64,000 nt of DNA from Ignelater luminosus (taxonomy: Eukaryota; Arthropoda; Insecta; Coleoptera; Elateridae): NCBI GenBank assembly GCA_011009095.1, contig VTPC01003858.1, forward strand, positions 71,051-135,050, read 5' to 3'. A model generated the notes under the pieces. That model was given only the letters and a program-made list of their open reading frames with translations, was not told the DNA's origin and ran no database searches. The first letter of the stretch is position 1. Each line of letters begins with the position of its first letter. The position numbers and the translations under genes were made by a program. Shown here one piece after another: positions 12,542-38,590 of the stretch.

Positions 12542-13070
12542 CATTCCTGTTTTTAAATCTACCTGAGATATTAAGAAGTTATTTTTTAAATATAGATGTG
12601 TTTTACTGAAGGCGGAGTGATATTCAAAATGCGCCCAAAGAAATATTAATTTAATAAACAAACAAAATTTAATAATAAAATAAGATTTCAAAAATTCTGC
12701 AAGATTTATTAATTCTTATCCGCATTTGTAAAATTCTACTAGAATTGTACTGGGTTGATGTGTAAATAATTGTTTGAAGAAACAAATACTGCAATAAACA
12801 TATGGTAATTTTAAGTTTTGTGTCTGATTTCTCATTTAATAGTACGTTCATACTTCTGATTCATGCCCAAGGCCTGCCTACGGGCAAATAACCATGCTTT
12901 GTCTTCTCGACGCGCAGATCTTACTTTCCAACAAGGCTTCTAAATTAACCTTAAAAAGTTTACTTTAATCTTTATCGACCACGTCCTGGATTTCTGTCTC
13001 ATGACGAGTTGAAACACGCTTTACTAATACAAACCGTTACCAGAACAAACCGCTACTTGAAAACACTAGT
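12542..13070. other. No gene seen; presumptive 5′ flank of the protease gene
   Basis: AT-rich sequence between the Jockey tail and the protease gene. No clear TATA box or initiator can be assigned. It may contain promoter elements of the protease gene if the tentative first exon at 13071 is right. Confidence 0.35.
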
Positions 13071-13122
13071 ATGCTTGCACTATCAATAGAAATACTAACG
13101 ATGAGTCTAATGCTGCCTATAT
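13071..13122 (+). other. Tentative first coding exon (signal peptide) of the protease
   Basis: The main protease exon lacks an in-frame start, so an upstream exon is required. ATG at 13071 opens MLALSIEILTMSLMLPI, a short hydrophobic stretch that could be a signal peptide. It ends at a GTAAAA donor (13123) in phase 1, matching the phase needed at the 13260 acceptor; the implied intron is 137 bp. Against it: a one-in-three chance of phase match, a Glu inside the hydrophobic run and no transcript evidence. Confidence 0.35.
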
Positions 13123-13259
13123 GTAAAAGAGAAGAATATTTTTTTATAACTCATTAACACAGTTCTTTATCAGCTTGCAAGAAATGTTAGTTTTGTCATG
13201 TTTAAGCAAAAGCTATTAATGACTTTCCTTTTTTAAAGTTTGTCTTTTATATGTTACAG

Positions 13260-27710
<14,451 letters not shown>

Positions 27711-27730
27711 TTTCCAACACTAATATGTAT

Positions 27731-27736
27731 AATAAA
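27731..27736 (+). promoter_or_regulatory. Poly(A) signal of the protease gene
   Basis: Canonical AATAAA 21 bp after the stop codon; a second AATAAA at 27778–27783 could also serve. Confidence 0.6.
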
Positions 27737-27783
27737 AATGAGGAAATCATGTATAAATTATTATACATTTTTTTTGTAATAAA

Positions 27784-29575
27784 AATAACTGAAACACATG
27801 CAATTTATTGCTAGTTAAGAATTTTTTACTTAATAATCTGTTAATAATAGATTCAATTTTTTACAAATGCGAATTTATTATAATTTGTCCTAAATTTCTT
27901 TTGTCTGTAAGTGGGTTAAGCATTTTTTAATATAATTATTTTCGGAAATGTATTAAGTATAAAAATATTTAGCGTAACCATATGTTACAACTCGTTTATC
28001 ATAATGACCAATTAATCGTTGCAATTATTCCAAGAAATGCAAAAGTTGTAATTTACACATCATCATTCAAATTAGACATTTTAAAAAGCCAACTAATTTT
28101 AAGATAATTTTATTTCTAAAGATGATTTTTGAGAGAAATCTGTTATATTTGTTGTTGAATTTGAATTTTTACGGTTATTACACAGAAAGATCTAAAAAGA
28201 TTACCGTTTGACATTATCAGATTGAAGATTTAAAACTAGTTAAAAGCGATAATTTAGATTTAAATTTGAAGTTTCTTAACATTTTGGAATTTTTCTGTCA
28301 TGATGTTACTGAATCAATTACCTTCCGTGTGAATTTAAATTGCAATTCTCTAAAAATTATTCAAATTAGGAAAGCGTTAGTAACCAAAATCCCGAAGTAC
28401 TGTTTACAAATATAATAAGTAATTAATAACCTTTTTAAACTCTAAATGTTGATGCATTCCACTGCAACTAAGAAAAAAAAGTAGGTTGTCTGATGTTGTC
28501 AAAAACACTTTTTGTAAGTTTCCAATAAAGTATTGTATTCAAAAAGAAAAAGAAAATACTTAACAATTACTCAATTTGAATTCTTTTTCTGTGGTTACAA
28601 TGCAAGAATACAAATCAAATGTTGATTTAGTCAAAGTGATCCGATATTTGTGAAATTTTTCATATAGTCATAATTTCATATTCTGAACAAACTTCCTTGA
28701 TAACATTTAGCCGTATTATTGACCAAAATGGCACTTTGCTTTAACATAAGATGGTCATGATCGTCTTGGATTTTAAAAACTGACAATGTGCTTCAAATTC
28801 TTTTTAGACAAGTCAGTATCCCAAAACATCAATACAAGATTCAAAAATGTTTGACCAATTATACCTATAAGTCAATTCGAGGACACACTGTATATTTACA
28901 AATATTCACCCTACAAGAGTTGGCAATAAAATAACATTAAATCTTCATATATCAGGGGATTTTACAAAAACGAACGTTTGGCTCAGGCGGTTTCATGTCA
29001 GCTCCGTAATTTAACTCATTTATTGGGCGGTTATGAGTAGTTTCTTAGACGAATGCGTTATAAAATAGAGTGGAAAAGTGTAAAGTATTATAAATAAAAG
29101 GAAATTTAAAGGTGAGTCAATCAAAATACAAAAACAAATTAAATTAAGTAAACGCTTTGAGAAGAAAACCCTCCGAAAAGTCGATATGGGTCGGCCTTTT
29201 ATCGCGAAGCGATAACGCTTAAAAAATAAACAAAACAGGTTCGCATTTAAGAAAAAATTTTATTAAAGCAAAATTGTAACAGGAAGAAGCTGAAAAAAGG
29301 CCTAATTCCCGTATAAGCCAGAAATCAGAAGATGTTCATTCTCATAGCTCGAAGTCGAAGATGGAGGGGGAGGGTTCAAAGATAGTAAATAACCCAAGTA
29401 ATGATGTTCTTGCTTGAACCTAAAGCTTGATTTTCCAACTACAATACCTTAAAAGAAATACCTAAAGGGCGCCAGGAAACAGTAACACTAAAACGATCTA
29501 ATTCCTCGACCTTTCCGCACATTGACGAACACCCTGTATATAAAAACTTAAGAATCGTATCCTGATGTTAAAATA

Positions 29576-29577
<2 letters not shown>
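27784..29577. other. No gene seen; short repeat end near 29460–29545
   Basis: AT-rich intergenic sequence. From about 29470 (AGGGCGCCAG) to 29545 (GACGAACACCCTGTATA) it shares landmarks with 51228–51300, suggesting a dispersed repeat. Nothing else is recognisable. Confidence 0.4.

Positions 29578-29612
<35 letters not shown>
29578..29612. repeat. (CT)n microsatellite
   Basis: Uninterrupted CT dinucleotide run of 35 bp. Confidence 0.98.
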
Positions 29613-29615
<3 letters not shown>

Positions 29616-29946
29616 CTTATACTAAACTTTATAAAACATCAGCTTTAGTAATCAAAATTTAATAATTCTACTGCTTCTAGAAGCGAGGAATTCACCTCAC
29701 AGTACATTATCTAAATATAAATCTGAAAACAAAACAGACAATGCTTAAATGAAATACCAAAAATAAGTGACACGCAATAGATTTATTGCTATACTTGGCA
29801 ATGAAAAATGATCAACAAAAGATCAAATATGGACCACAAAGGACATCAACACATTGACAAAACCATAAAACCAAGTCTGAAAGACAGACTGATAAGCAGA
29901 TTAAAATGATTCTTAAATGCAACGAGACAAAACATAATATCAAATA

Positions 29947-30176
29947 TACCGGGTGTGGAGTTTCAAACCCGTACATAGGACAGTGCATGGGGATTCAGAT
30001 TTTTGTAATTTCTGCTCTCCAAATGAACTTACAGGGGATATAATGGTATCAATCGATAGGGTAGAAGTTCTCTCTCAATTTGGCACTAATAAATTAACCA
30101 AAATATGCTCAGAATTAGCAAAATAAATTAATAATAAAATTGTCCTATCTCTGGATATGAAACTCCACGCCCGGTA
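29947..30176. mobile_element. MITE, 230 bp
   Basis: Terminal inverted repeats TACCGGGYGTGGAGTTTCA, exact but for one transition, extend imperfectly for about 36 bp (including ATAGGACA in both arms). There is no coding sequence. It ends in TA at both sides; the target duplication cannot be fixed. Non-autonomous DNA transposon of unknown superfamily. Confidence 0.75.
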
Positions 30177-31562
30177 TGTACTTTTAAAAATATTAAATTT
30201 ATTATAATTTAGAACCATCAGAAATCCCAAAGTTACTGAAACCAAGTTTATTATGTTAAGTAAGAAAATCATTTAACTACTTTAGATCTGTAAATCAACT
30301 AAAAATTCCCTAGTTTTTTCCCGAAAATTATTACAATATTAAATTATGAAATAAATTATAGATTATGTCAATCAACAAACATAAAAAGATTCATTATAAT
30401 GCAAACAAAAAAAAACATAATTACTACATAAATATAAATCTTACTTTAATAATCGTTTCTTGCATTCCAGAATAACAGCTGACCATATATGAACGTCTCT
30501 CAACAAAAAAACAAAGCAATAACTCGCGTCATTACTACCACATAAAAGCTTTTGATACACGTAACGTGCATTTTATTTAGCACATCACAAACTTTAATTC
30601 TTAGTTGAAAAAGAGTGTACCATTTCCACCAGACGGCGCGGCGTCAATGATGCGATGAATCCATCCAAAATAAATTCATACCTTATAAAAGGTAAAAGAT
30701 ACACCAAACCTAGCAGAAGATCTTGGCCAACTTCAAAATCAACACTCGGAATGTTTTTAAAAACGGTACAGAAAAATCCCCATTCCCTTACGAGACGATA
30801 AAGTGCTCTTTAAGCGACGGCGAAATTCCACTCGGCTTACTGTAACAATACGATCCCAATTACCTGGACAATAGTTATTTTGCGATGCAAAATAACAAGA
30901 GAAAATTAAACAGAGAAAATACTTCCCAGTACTCGTGAACCCCGAAATTATTTAATCCGACTAAGAGGGTCGTTACTGTGTTTTCAAAACCAGCCTTTGA
31001 AAACACTTACGATACGAAAAACACAAAAATGAATTCACGGTAGAAACTGCGTTAACAGACAAGCAGAGCCCGGAACGGGCATCGGGCCGAAGCCGAAGCG
31101 GCCTTATTGATGGCCGGGCTAAAACTTACTTAGGGGCACCTAGATTTTTAACACGTAAGCAACCCAGAATTAACCAAGAAGCCGGAACCACACTGTTTTA
31201 TTGATGGACAGTCATAGAGGCCGTGGAAACTTACAGACGTTCATGATTCACATGTAAATCAGGCTTTCTCTCAAACATGAAATGCTGAAATATCAACAGA
31301 GTTTCTACGAACTGATAGTTATAAAAGAATGTTTAGACAACTGTTAGGCGATTAGATTTAAACGAAAAGTCACGTACGGTAACAATTTTAACAATGAAAC
31401 TTTAAAGGAACCTTGAGCGAAATATCTGTTGACAATATAAATAACTTATTAATTATTATAAAACGAAATGAAACGATAAGTTCGTATTAAATAAACGTAT
31501 TTAAAGCGAAACTCAAAGCAGAACTCGAATGAGCACGCAAAATTTCGAAATGACATTACAAA
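30177..31562. other. No gene seen; GC-richer stretch with two hairpins
   Basis: Mostly AT-rich. Between 31080 and 31250 two short hairpins have the same TTATTGATGG-type loop region (31099–31116 and 31192–31212). As LINE copy C starts at 31563, this may be its 5′ untranslated region; copy A does not show it. Confidence 0.35.
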
Positions 31563-34500
31563 ATGTTCAGCGACGACTCTTTGGAAGAACAAACAAAAAA
31601 GAAAAAAGTTGAGAGAACAGAGCCTAGTGAGTATTTCAAAAGAAATAAGAAAACACCTAGAGCTCCCATAAAAGAACAGAATAAAAATGAAGAAAAACTA
31701 GATATGATAATAATTATCAGCTGTATGGAAAAGCGATTGAAGTCCGTGCTTTAATTTGAAATATCTCAAAACTATTTAAGGTACGTTCGTTTATGTTGTT
31801 CTTAAAACTCGGAGTGCTCCGCTTGTTGTAAAAGCCGTTCGTTTTTTGCGATCGAGTTAACAAAGTGCGCCATTGTAGCGTTCGTGTTTTACAGGACCGA
31901 CTGAAAAGGTTGTGCATTAGGAGTTTATAAAAGCACAAGCGGAGTTGCCAAATTTCCAAACATTTCTCCCTCACCTTTTTTTAAATGTTGTTTAACAATA
32001 CAATAATTTTGAAAATTCCATACACCCAAATTCATTTGAGTAATAAGTTTGTAGACAAATGTGAGAAAAACATGTATAAATTAATATGCGGACAAATTTT
32101 ACTTTAATTTGGCAACCTTACCCAGAAGAAATAGAAAACAAAATACCCCAATTCTCAATTGTTACAACTGTGTTAATTAAACAAGTATACCTACATTAGT
32201 TTTGTAACAAAGCAGTCTAATTGGAATTTAATTTAATTAAGATTATTGTTGTGGTTGCGTCTACAACTTTATTTGTTTACGTTCTACGACTCCAAATGAT
32301 GCACGATTTCGTTCTTTTATTCTGAGAAACTCTGTTTACTCTGTGTATCACGTGATCATTCGTTCCACTCGCAACGCTCCAGCTCCTAAACAGAAAACCA
32401 AACGTACCTTTAAATGTGACTTAGATCGTTTTTCTCCTGTACTCTTCAATTAGAATAATGCAGAAAATGAAGATAGAGCTAAAAGCGGATATAAAACAGG
32501 TGGGTAAAGAAATATAACAAGTGAGGTGGGAACAAAAAGAATGTCACAAGAAAATAGAAGATTTAAAAGTAGAAAGTGAAAACATAAATAAAGTAGGAAC
32601 TGGAGAGAATAAAAAAGAACGTGGAATGGTTCGAAAAAACAGAAAGAATAACATTGAAATGAGCGGCTAAAGATTGATATCAGTAACCCAACGGTGCTGA
32701 AAGAAGGGATAAGTAATTTCCTCAACACACACTTGGAGGTAATGGTACAAGTCAAAGACCTCTTAAACTGGAGGATAATACATGCTTAATTAAATTGGAA
32801 AACGAAAAAGAAAAAATAAACATTATGGGATCTGAACACAAACTAAAAAATAGCAAAGACGATAAGATTTGCATTAATGATGACTTAACAAAGCAAGAAA
32901 GAAAAACAGAGGCCAAAAGGGAAAGAAAGAATGGAAATCAAGTACAAGTTGCCTATAGTAATAAAAGACCATAGATGGCATTGTATGAAGGTGGAATAAA
33001 GCCAAAGATAAACTGGAACAAGTAAATTCAAAACAAAATACACGGCAAACGACCAGGCAAAAGAAAAGAGCATGATGAAAGGTGAAATAAAAATAAATGC
33101 AGAAAAAATGAAAAGCAAAGAAAAAAAACAATAAAGAAAATAACAAAAAATTATAGGATGGAACATTGCAACATGAAATACAAAAGAACTAAATGGTAAG
33201 GAGAGAGAAGTAATACAGCAATTTGAAGAGAGAAACCAAAAAGAAGGAGACATAACTAGATATAATATTGGAAAATAGACGTATAATGATTCTTAGTGAG
33301 ATTATCGGAGATAGAGTACAAGCTAGAGTGGAATGCATAGTAGAAAACAATATGAGGAAATGTTGAAAGAATTGGAATTGTATCTTGGAAGAATTTTACG
33401 ATTAGAGTTTGAGATTGAAGAAGATGAAAAAGTTAATGTTACAGTAATATATAGCACGATAAAAATAAAAAAGTAAGGATTAAGAAAAATATTTGAAAAA
33501 CTTACACATACAGTAGAAAACAATCGTGAAAAAATAATAGTTTTAGGTGACTTTAATGGAAGAGTTTGGAAGAAGACCGAGAGTCGGAACAGAAACAATA
33601 ATGGAAAAAGAATAATAGATTTTCGTGTTGAAAACAACTTGATAGTTACAAATACATACTTTTAACAAGCACAAAAACATCTGCAAATATACGAAAGAAG
33701 TTAAAAGCTGAAAGGAAAAATCAATTATAGATTACATATTGGTAAGTAGAGAAAATAGAAGAGATATCAGAGGTGCGGAAATAAATAGTGATCACTTCTT
33801 GCCCATGACAGAAACAGATATAGGGAAACACAGCCAAAACACACAGTAACAGAAAAAGAACAGATCTGCATTACAGGAGTTCCATAAAAACACATAGACT
33901 AACAGAAGAACTAATAGCGCAACAATTTACTTTGAAAACAGAGGCAACAATGATGGAAGGAACACCGAGGAGATGAACTTAGAACAGGTGGGAGAATTTT
34001 TTAAGAAAGTGGTCAGAGAAACTGCAAAATTGGTAATAAACGGTGATAAAAACAGAAAAGGGACGTCATGGTGGAGCGAAGAAATCAAAAAGAAGGTTAA
34101 GTTGAAGAAACAGAAATGAAAACGTTATCTGGCTAAAAGCACTAATATGACATACAACGAATATAAAGGACAGAGGATCAAAATAAAAAAAACGGTAAGG
34201 GAAACAAAGAAAAAATGAAAAATACTTTGGCATTAAAATAGAGGGAAATTATCATAGTAATCAGAAATCATTTTACAGAATTTTAAAGAATGCAAAAACT
34301 GGAAAACAAAATCAAAATTGAAAACAAACGAAAGACAAGAAGGGAGCAATAGAAATAGATCGTGAAACAATCATGGAGATTTGAAAACAATACTTTCAAG
34401 AGCTTTTACGAAATGAAGAAAAAAGTGAGGGAGGAACCAAACAGATAAGAAGAAACAAAAATATAATTAAAGGAAGTAACTGAATCAATCAAGAAGATAA

Positions 34501-35700
34501 AAAAGATTGGGAAGTAGGTATCATGATTCTAACATACGAAAATGGAGATAAGTTAGACTGCAAGCATTACTCTGCTGAGTGTAGTGACTAAAGTGTACGA
34601 GAAAATTTTAGAAAGGAAATGAAGAAAAGATACTGATGTCCAGGTAGAAAAACCTAAGAGTGGGTTTAGAAAAGGTAGAAGAACATAAGACCACATATTT
34701 ACCATCAAGCAATTAATAGAAACAGCAGAAAGAACAAGTCGAAAAATCTACATACGTGGCCTTCATAGATCTAGAAAACAGTTGAGGAAAATCTAGTGAA
34801 AAGGAATGTAAATCAAAAACTAAGAATTACAGTAATGAGAATAAATAATAGAAATTATGTAAGAACAGATAATCTACAATCTGAGAAATTTACAGTAAAG
34901 GAAGGCCTGAGGCAAGGAAGAGTATTAAGCCTAGTCCTGTTTAACGTGGTCATGGATGACATCATAAAACAAACCAAGCTGAGTACAAGCAAATTATAGA
35001 AACTTAATACCTGAATGAATAGAAGAAGGACATTGTAATATTTACAAATAATAAAAATAACCTAAGAAAGGATCTAGGTACGGATTGGGGCGTTCAAAAA
35101 TAGGAAATTTAAAAATAAACAAAAAGAAAACAAAGAAAGAAAGCAAGTAAATCTGTTCAAATATTTGGCAGTGCAAATAAATAACAGAGAAAAATAAAAA
35201 ACGGAAATTATAGTCAGAATAGAGAAGGCAGAAAGGATGCTTCACTCGGTAAGAAACTTGTGCGTAAAGAAAAGAGAGCTATCAAGCAAGTGTCTACAAA
35301 TCTGTTTCTGTGAAGATTCTAACTTTTGGATGCGAAAGCTGAACTTTTACTAACAAACATGCAAGTGAGATACAGAGCATGGAAATAAATTATCTGCGAG
35401 CGATACTTGAAATAGCAGGACAGGATCAGAAATAACACAGTGGAGGAACAATTAGAAGCAGAAGTAGTACTTGAAAAAGTGGAAAAAACCAATTGAGATG
35501 GTTTGGACACATGGCTCAGTCAACAACAATAGAATAATCAAGAAAGTATGGGAAGCTAGAGTGCAAGAAAGAAGAATAAGAGGAAGGCCAGAGAAAACAT
35601 GGGATGGCAATATTGAAAAAAAGTTTATATAAGAAAGGTATAACAAAAGATGATGCAAAAGAAGAAGTGGAGAAAGTAATGGCAATGCGACAAACAATTC
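31563..35700 (+). mobile_element. RTE-like LINE, copy C (old, interrupted)
   Basis: Same family as 2014–5809, opposite orientation and more decayed. ORF1 starts MFSDDSLEEQ at 31563, is cut by a 731-bp insertion at 31717–32447 and resumes MQKMKIELKADIKQ at 32458. Endonuclease remnants lie at 33160–33850 (GDFNGRV; NNNGKRIIDF; VTNTYF). RT remnants lie at 34480–35000, with NYVRTDNLQSE also present in copy A. The C-terminal tail is at 35310–35700 (LRWFGHM; KKGITKDDAK). Stops and indels are frequent throughout. Confidence 0.85.
31717..32447. mobile_element. 731-bp insertion inside LINE copy C ORF1
   Basis: Comparison with copy A, where the equivalent sequence is continuous, shows foreign sequence between EEKLD (31696–31710) and MQKMK (32458). 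AATTA stands at both edges (31712–31716 and 32448–32452) and once in copy A, fitting a 5-bp target duplication. Subterminal similarity in inverted orientation (TTTAAGGTACGTTCG at 31777; reverse complement of 32398–32412) hints at a DNA transposon. No ORF of note. Confidence 0.65.
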
Positions 35701-35879
35701 ACCGGCCTACTTCTGCATTAATTTTAAACAGTAAAACTGCATAATAATTAATCAAACCATTTGTTGAATGGAAATTGCTATTGCCTATAATTCCTTTACT
35801 ATTGAGTTTCAGACATATTATACGCATTAGGTATTTTTGACTTGAAATTACCTAAGAAGCACACCTTTAAACTATGTCA

Positions 35880-37060
35880 GTCAAGTCGCGGGACATGCTG
35901 AATACCATATTGAACATCCTGATGGGACTGCACATGGAGGCACTGCCATAATCATAAGACAGACTCTTAAACATCACACAATGGAAGGATATAAAAAGGA
36001 CTATCTACAGGCAACATCACTTAGTGTTAGTGATTACATGAAACCAATAGTAATTTCAACCATTTATTGCCCACCTAAACATAACAACAAAAAACAAAAC
36101 TGAAGGTTTTCTCAAATCACTGGGAAATAGATACATAGCTGGCGGAGAATGGAACGTCAAACATGCCCAATGGATCTTCTCAGTCACAACGACTAAAGTG
36201 GGGAATTTCTAGCAGCTTTGACAACTAACAAGGTAACATATCTAATAAGTACTGGCCAACTCACTTGTTGACCCAGCGATTAAAAAAAACATCGTGATCT
36301 ATTAGATCTTTGTATCATAAAAGATATTAGTCTTCCCTAGACCTATCCTCAAATCATCCACCAATCATCGTCTTATTGTTCAGTGAGATCACTGAAAACA
36401 CAAACCAACCGACGTTATATAATCGTAAAACTAATTGGGAAGAATTTAAAGAACACTTGGACGCGTAGATCACTCTACAAATTTGCTTAAAACATCCCGA
36501 GAAATACACCTAGCAGCAGAAAAACACACAGCTATGCAGAAAGCAGCGTGAGCAGCAACCCCATCTATTGGCAACACAAAACCAATATTTCTTCACAATT
36601 AAACAAAAAATAGCAGAGAAGAGGCAGCTGCGCAAAAGTGGTAGACATCAAGGAGCAAAAGTGACAAAACTAAATTAAATAGAGCCACCAAAAATATGAA
36701 AACACACGAAGACGACAAAGAAATTAAAACAACCACAACAATACTGTCCTCCTATTAGAGATATGCAGGGCATATGTGCTAGAAACAATAGAGGAAAGGC
36801 GTTTGCGAATTTCTTAGTAAAAGTCTTTGAATCCAACGAAGCAGACCCCAATACTAATTATAACGAGATCAACAACTACTAAAAGTTCCAATTCAAATGG
36901 ACTTACCTATTAAAAGTTCTACTCTACCAGAAGTAAAAAATGCAGTCATGAAGAATATAAACCCAAAAATAGCACTGGGGTACAATCTCATAACTGAAAA
37001 GGTCTTGGAAGAACTAACAGTTGAAGGATTCAAACTTCTACAGCGGATCGTAACTATTGT
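35880..37060 (+). mobile_element. Jockey-clade LINE fragment, second copy, decayed
   Basis: The endonuclease is readable at about 35900–36240 (HPDGTAHGGTAIII; STIYCPPKH) and the linker and RT start at 36740–37060 (PPIRDMQG; a degraded KAPG-type motif as KIALGYNLIT; EELTVEGFKLL). There are many stops. It is distinct from the Jockey at 8.8–12.5 kb. It breaks off at about 37060, before the RT palm. ORF1 is absent. Confidence 0.75.
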
Positions 37061-37149
37061 GAAAATTATTCATGTAAAGAGTTTTTCATTCATCACATGT
37101 AATACTATTTTCGATGCATAAGCTGTCGCTCCTTAGTGACTGGCGAACA

Positions 37150-37520
37150 CTTCAGAGCACCCTTGGACAAAAATAGTTTTTCAGTATATTAGTCGGTTTT
37201 CTGTACAACCTATAGTCAAAAGCATTGTCGTCGAGTAATAAACTAAAAAATTCTATTAGAGTAGTTTCAGCATTTGGAGCTAACCGTTCACCTTTTTTTT
37301 GGAAAACTGAAAATTTTGCAAATTGGGAGTTGCCTGCCAATTAACTTCACTTTCTGCTACCTCATCTCCAGTTTCTTGATCACCTGGAAGATTTATTGGA
37401 ATTTCTGCTTTAAGCCCAGATTAAAATCACTTTCAGAACTGACATCCTCGGCATCATCGATAAATATCGGATCTTCCAAATTATCAAGCAACTCATAAAG
37501 CATTCTTTGCAACTCTGTTA
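37150..37520 (-). pseudogene. Possible piggyBac-type transposase N-terminus
   Basis: On the minus strand an acidic segment (MLYELLDNLEDPIFIDDAED, then a frameshift, INLPGDQ and EVAESEVNW) is followed, after another frameshift, by TTLIEFFSLLLDDNAFDY. This order resembles piggyBac-derived transposases: an acidic N-terminus, an LPG.Q box, and a .P.E.F.L.FDD segment opening the catalytic domain. The catalytic Asp motifs are absent, so the assignment rests on pattern only. Confidence 0.45.
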
Positions 37521-37759
37521 AATACCTTTTAAAGGTTTCGGACACCAGTGTAGGTTTTTTTATACCTGAAGGGCCTGGTTGGCTGTTTTCTATTGTGTAG
37601 CAGATTAGATGTAATCAAGTACGCCAAATGCACTGCAGCAGTTACTATAACATCCTCACAAAAACACCCTACTATCACTACAACCTTAAGCAAAGAATGA
37701 TAACAGCTCAGTTGCGTTAAATATAGCGCAAGCGTACCATGTGCGTTGTCAGCAGCGAG

Positions 37760-38090
37760 TGTGTTAAAACAAACAGCGAGAACCGTCAACACGATACACG
37801 AACTAAAAGTAACTTGGTGATACCTTATCATAGACTGACCGAAACTCAACAAACCAATTATCGGTGTACAAAGATTTACAAGCTTGCCAATTCTATCAAG
37901 AACCTTCCATTAAAGAAATGTACAATCCAATTAAAAACTAATGATTATAATCTGCAAGCCCGCCGCAGCCGCCTGAACGCCCGCATGCAAAATCGACTAT
38001 GCCGCCCCCACCCCCATCCTCTATCCCTGACTGGGCTTGTACTAGGGCATTAATAATTACTTTTCTCTAAAATCTAAATTTTAATAACCT
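37760..38090 (+). pseudogene. Probable LINE ORF2 C-terminal fragment
   Basis: The frame at 37739–38053 contains NLVIPYHRLTETQQ followed by KIYKLANSIKNLPLKKCTIQ, like the YN.LP..IK…F…LK tail of some CR1/Jockey-type reverse transcriptases. Only this tail remains. After NDYNL the frame runs into Arg/Pro-rich codons from a GC-rich patch (37955–38030), probably 3′ untranslated sequence. Confidence 0.45.
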
Positions 38091-38590
38091 CTAACTTATA
38101 AACTTGTGTCAAAAGTTAATAATTAGTTGATGCACACTTATGTATAATTATACTTAGCATTTTAGGATATACGGTATGTTCATTAATGACTGAACATGCC
38201 GCCTTGCAAAGATTTTTTATTCACAGTTTATGTATTAGTATGATAAGAACTAATGGTTGTAAACTAGAAGAACGTTGCTTATGTATGTAACCCGATATGC
38301 ACAAAATTAATTTTCTCAGAGATTAGTTTTGGCATATTTGTCGCAATTTGTCAATCACGTGACATTCAGTCACATTTCAACATCCTGTATAGTATACAGC
38401 ATCGTAGGAGATGTTTACACTCTCTTGTACATTGCGTTCACATTATCGATTCTGCAATTGCAATGCGAGTTGATATATAACACTCTCCCACGCTGATAAA
38501 AGTTTAAACAGTATTGAAACAAATAATACTGAATAACTGAAACATTTTGAGATTAAATAAAAGTTTAAAATATGAGAATTAACACTGCAT
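38091..38590. other. No gene seen
   Basis: AT-rich spacer between the LINE tail and the Gypsy remnant. Confidence 0.4.

Noticed and set aside
32450-33637. Phe/Ser-rich minus-strand frames of 90–120 codons
   Set aside because: Antisense shadows of LINE copy C.
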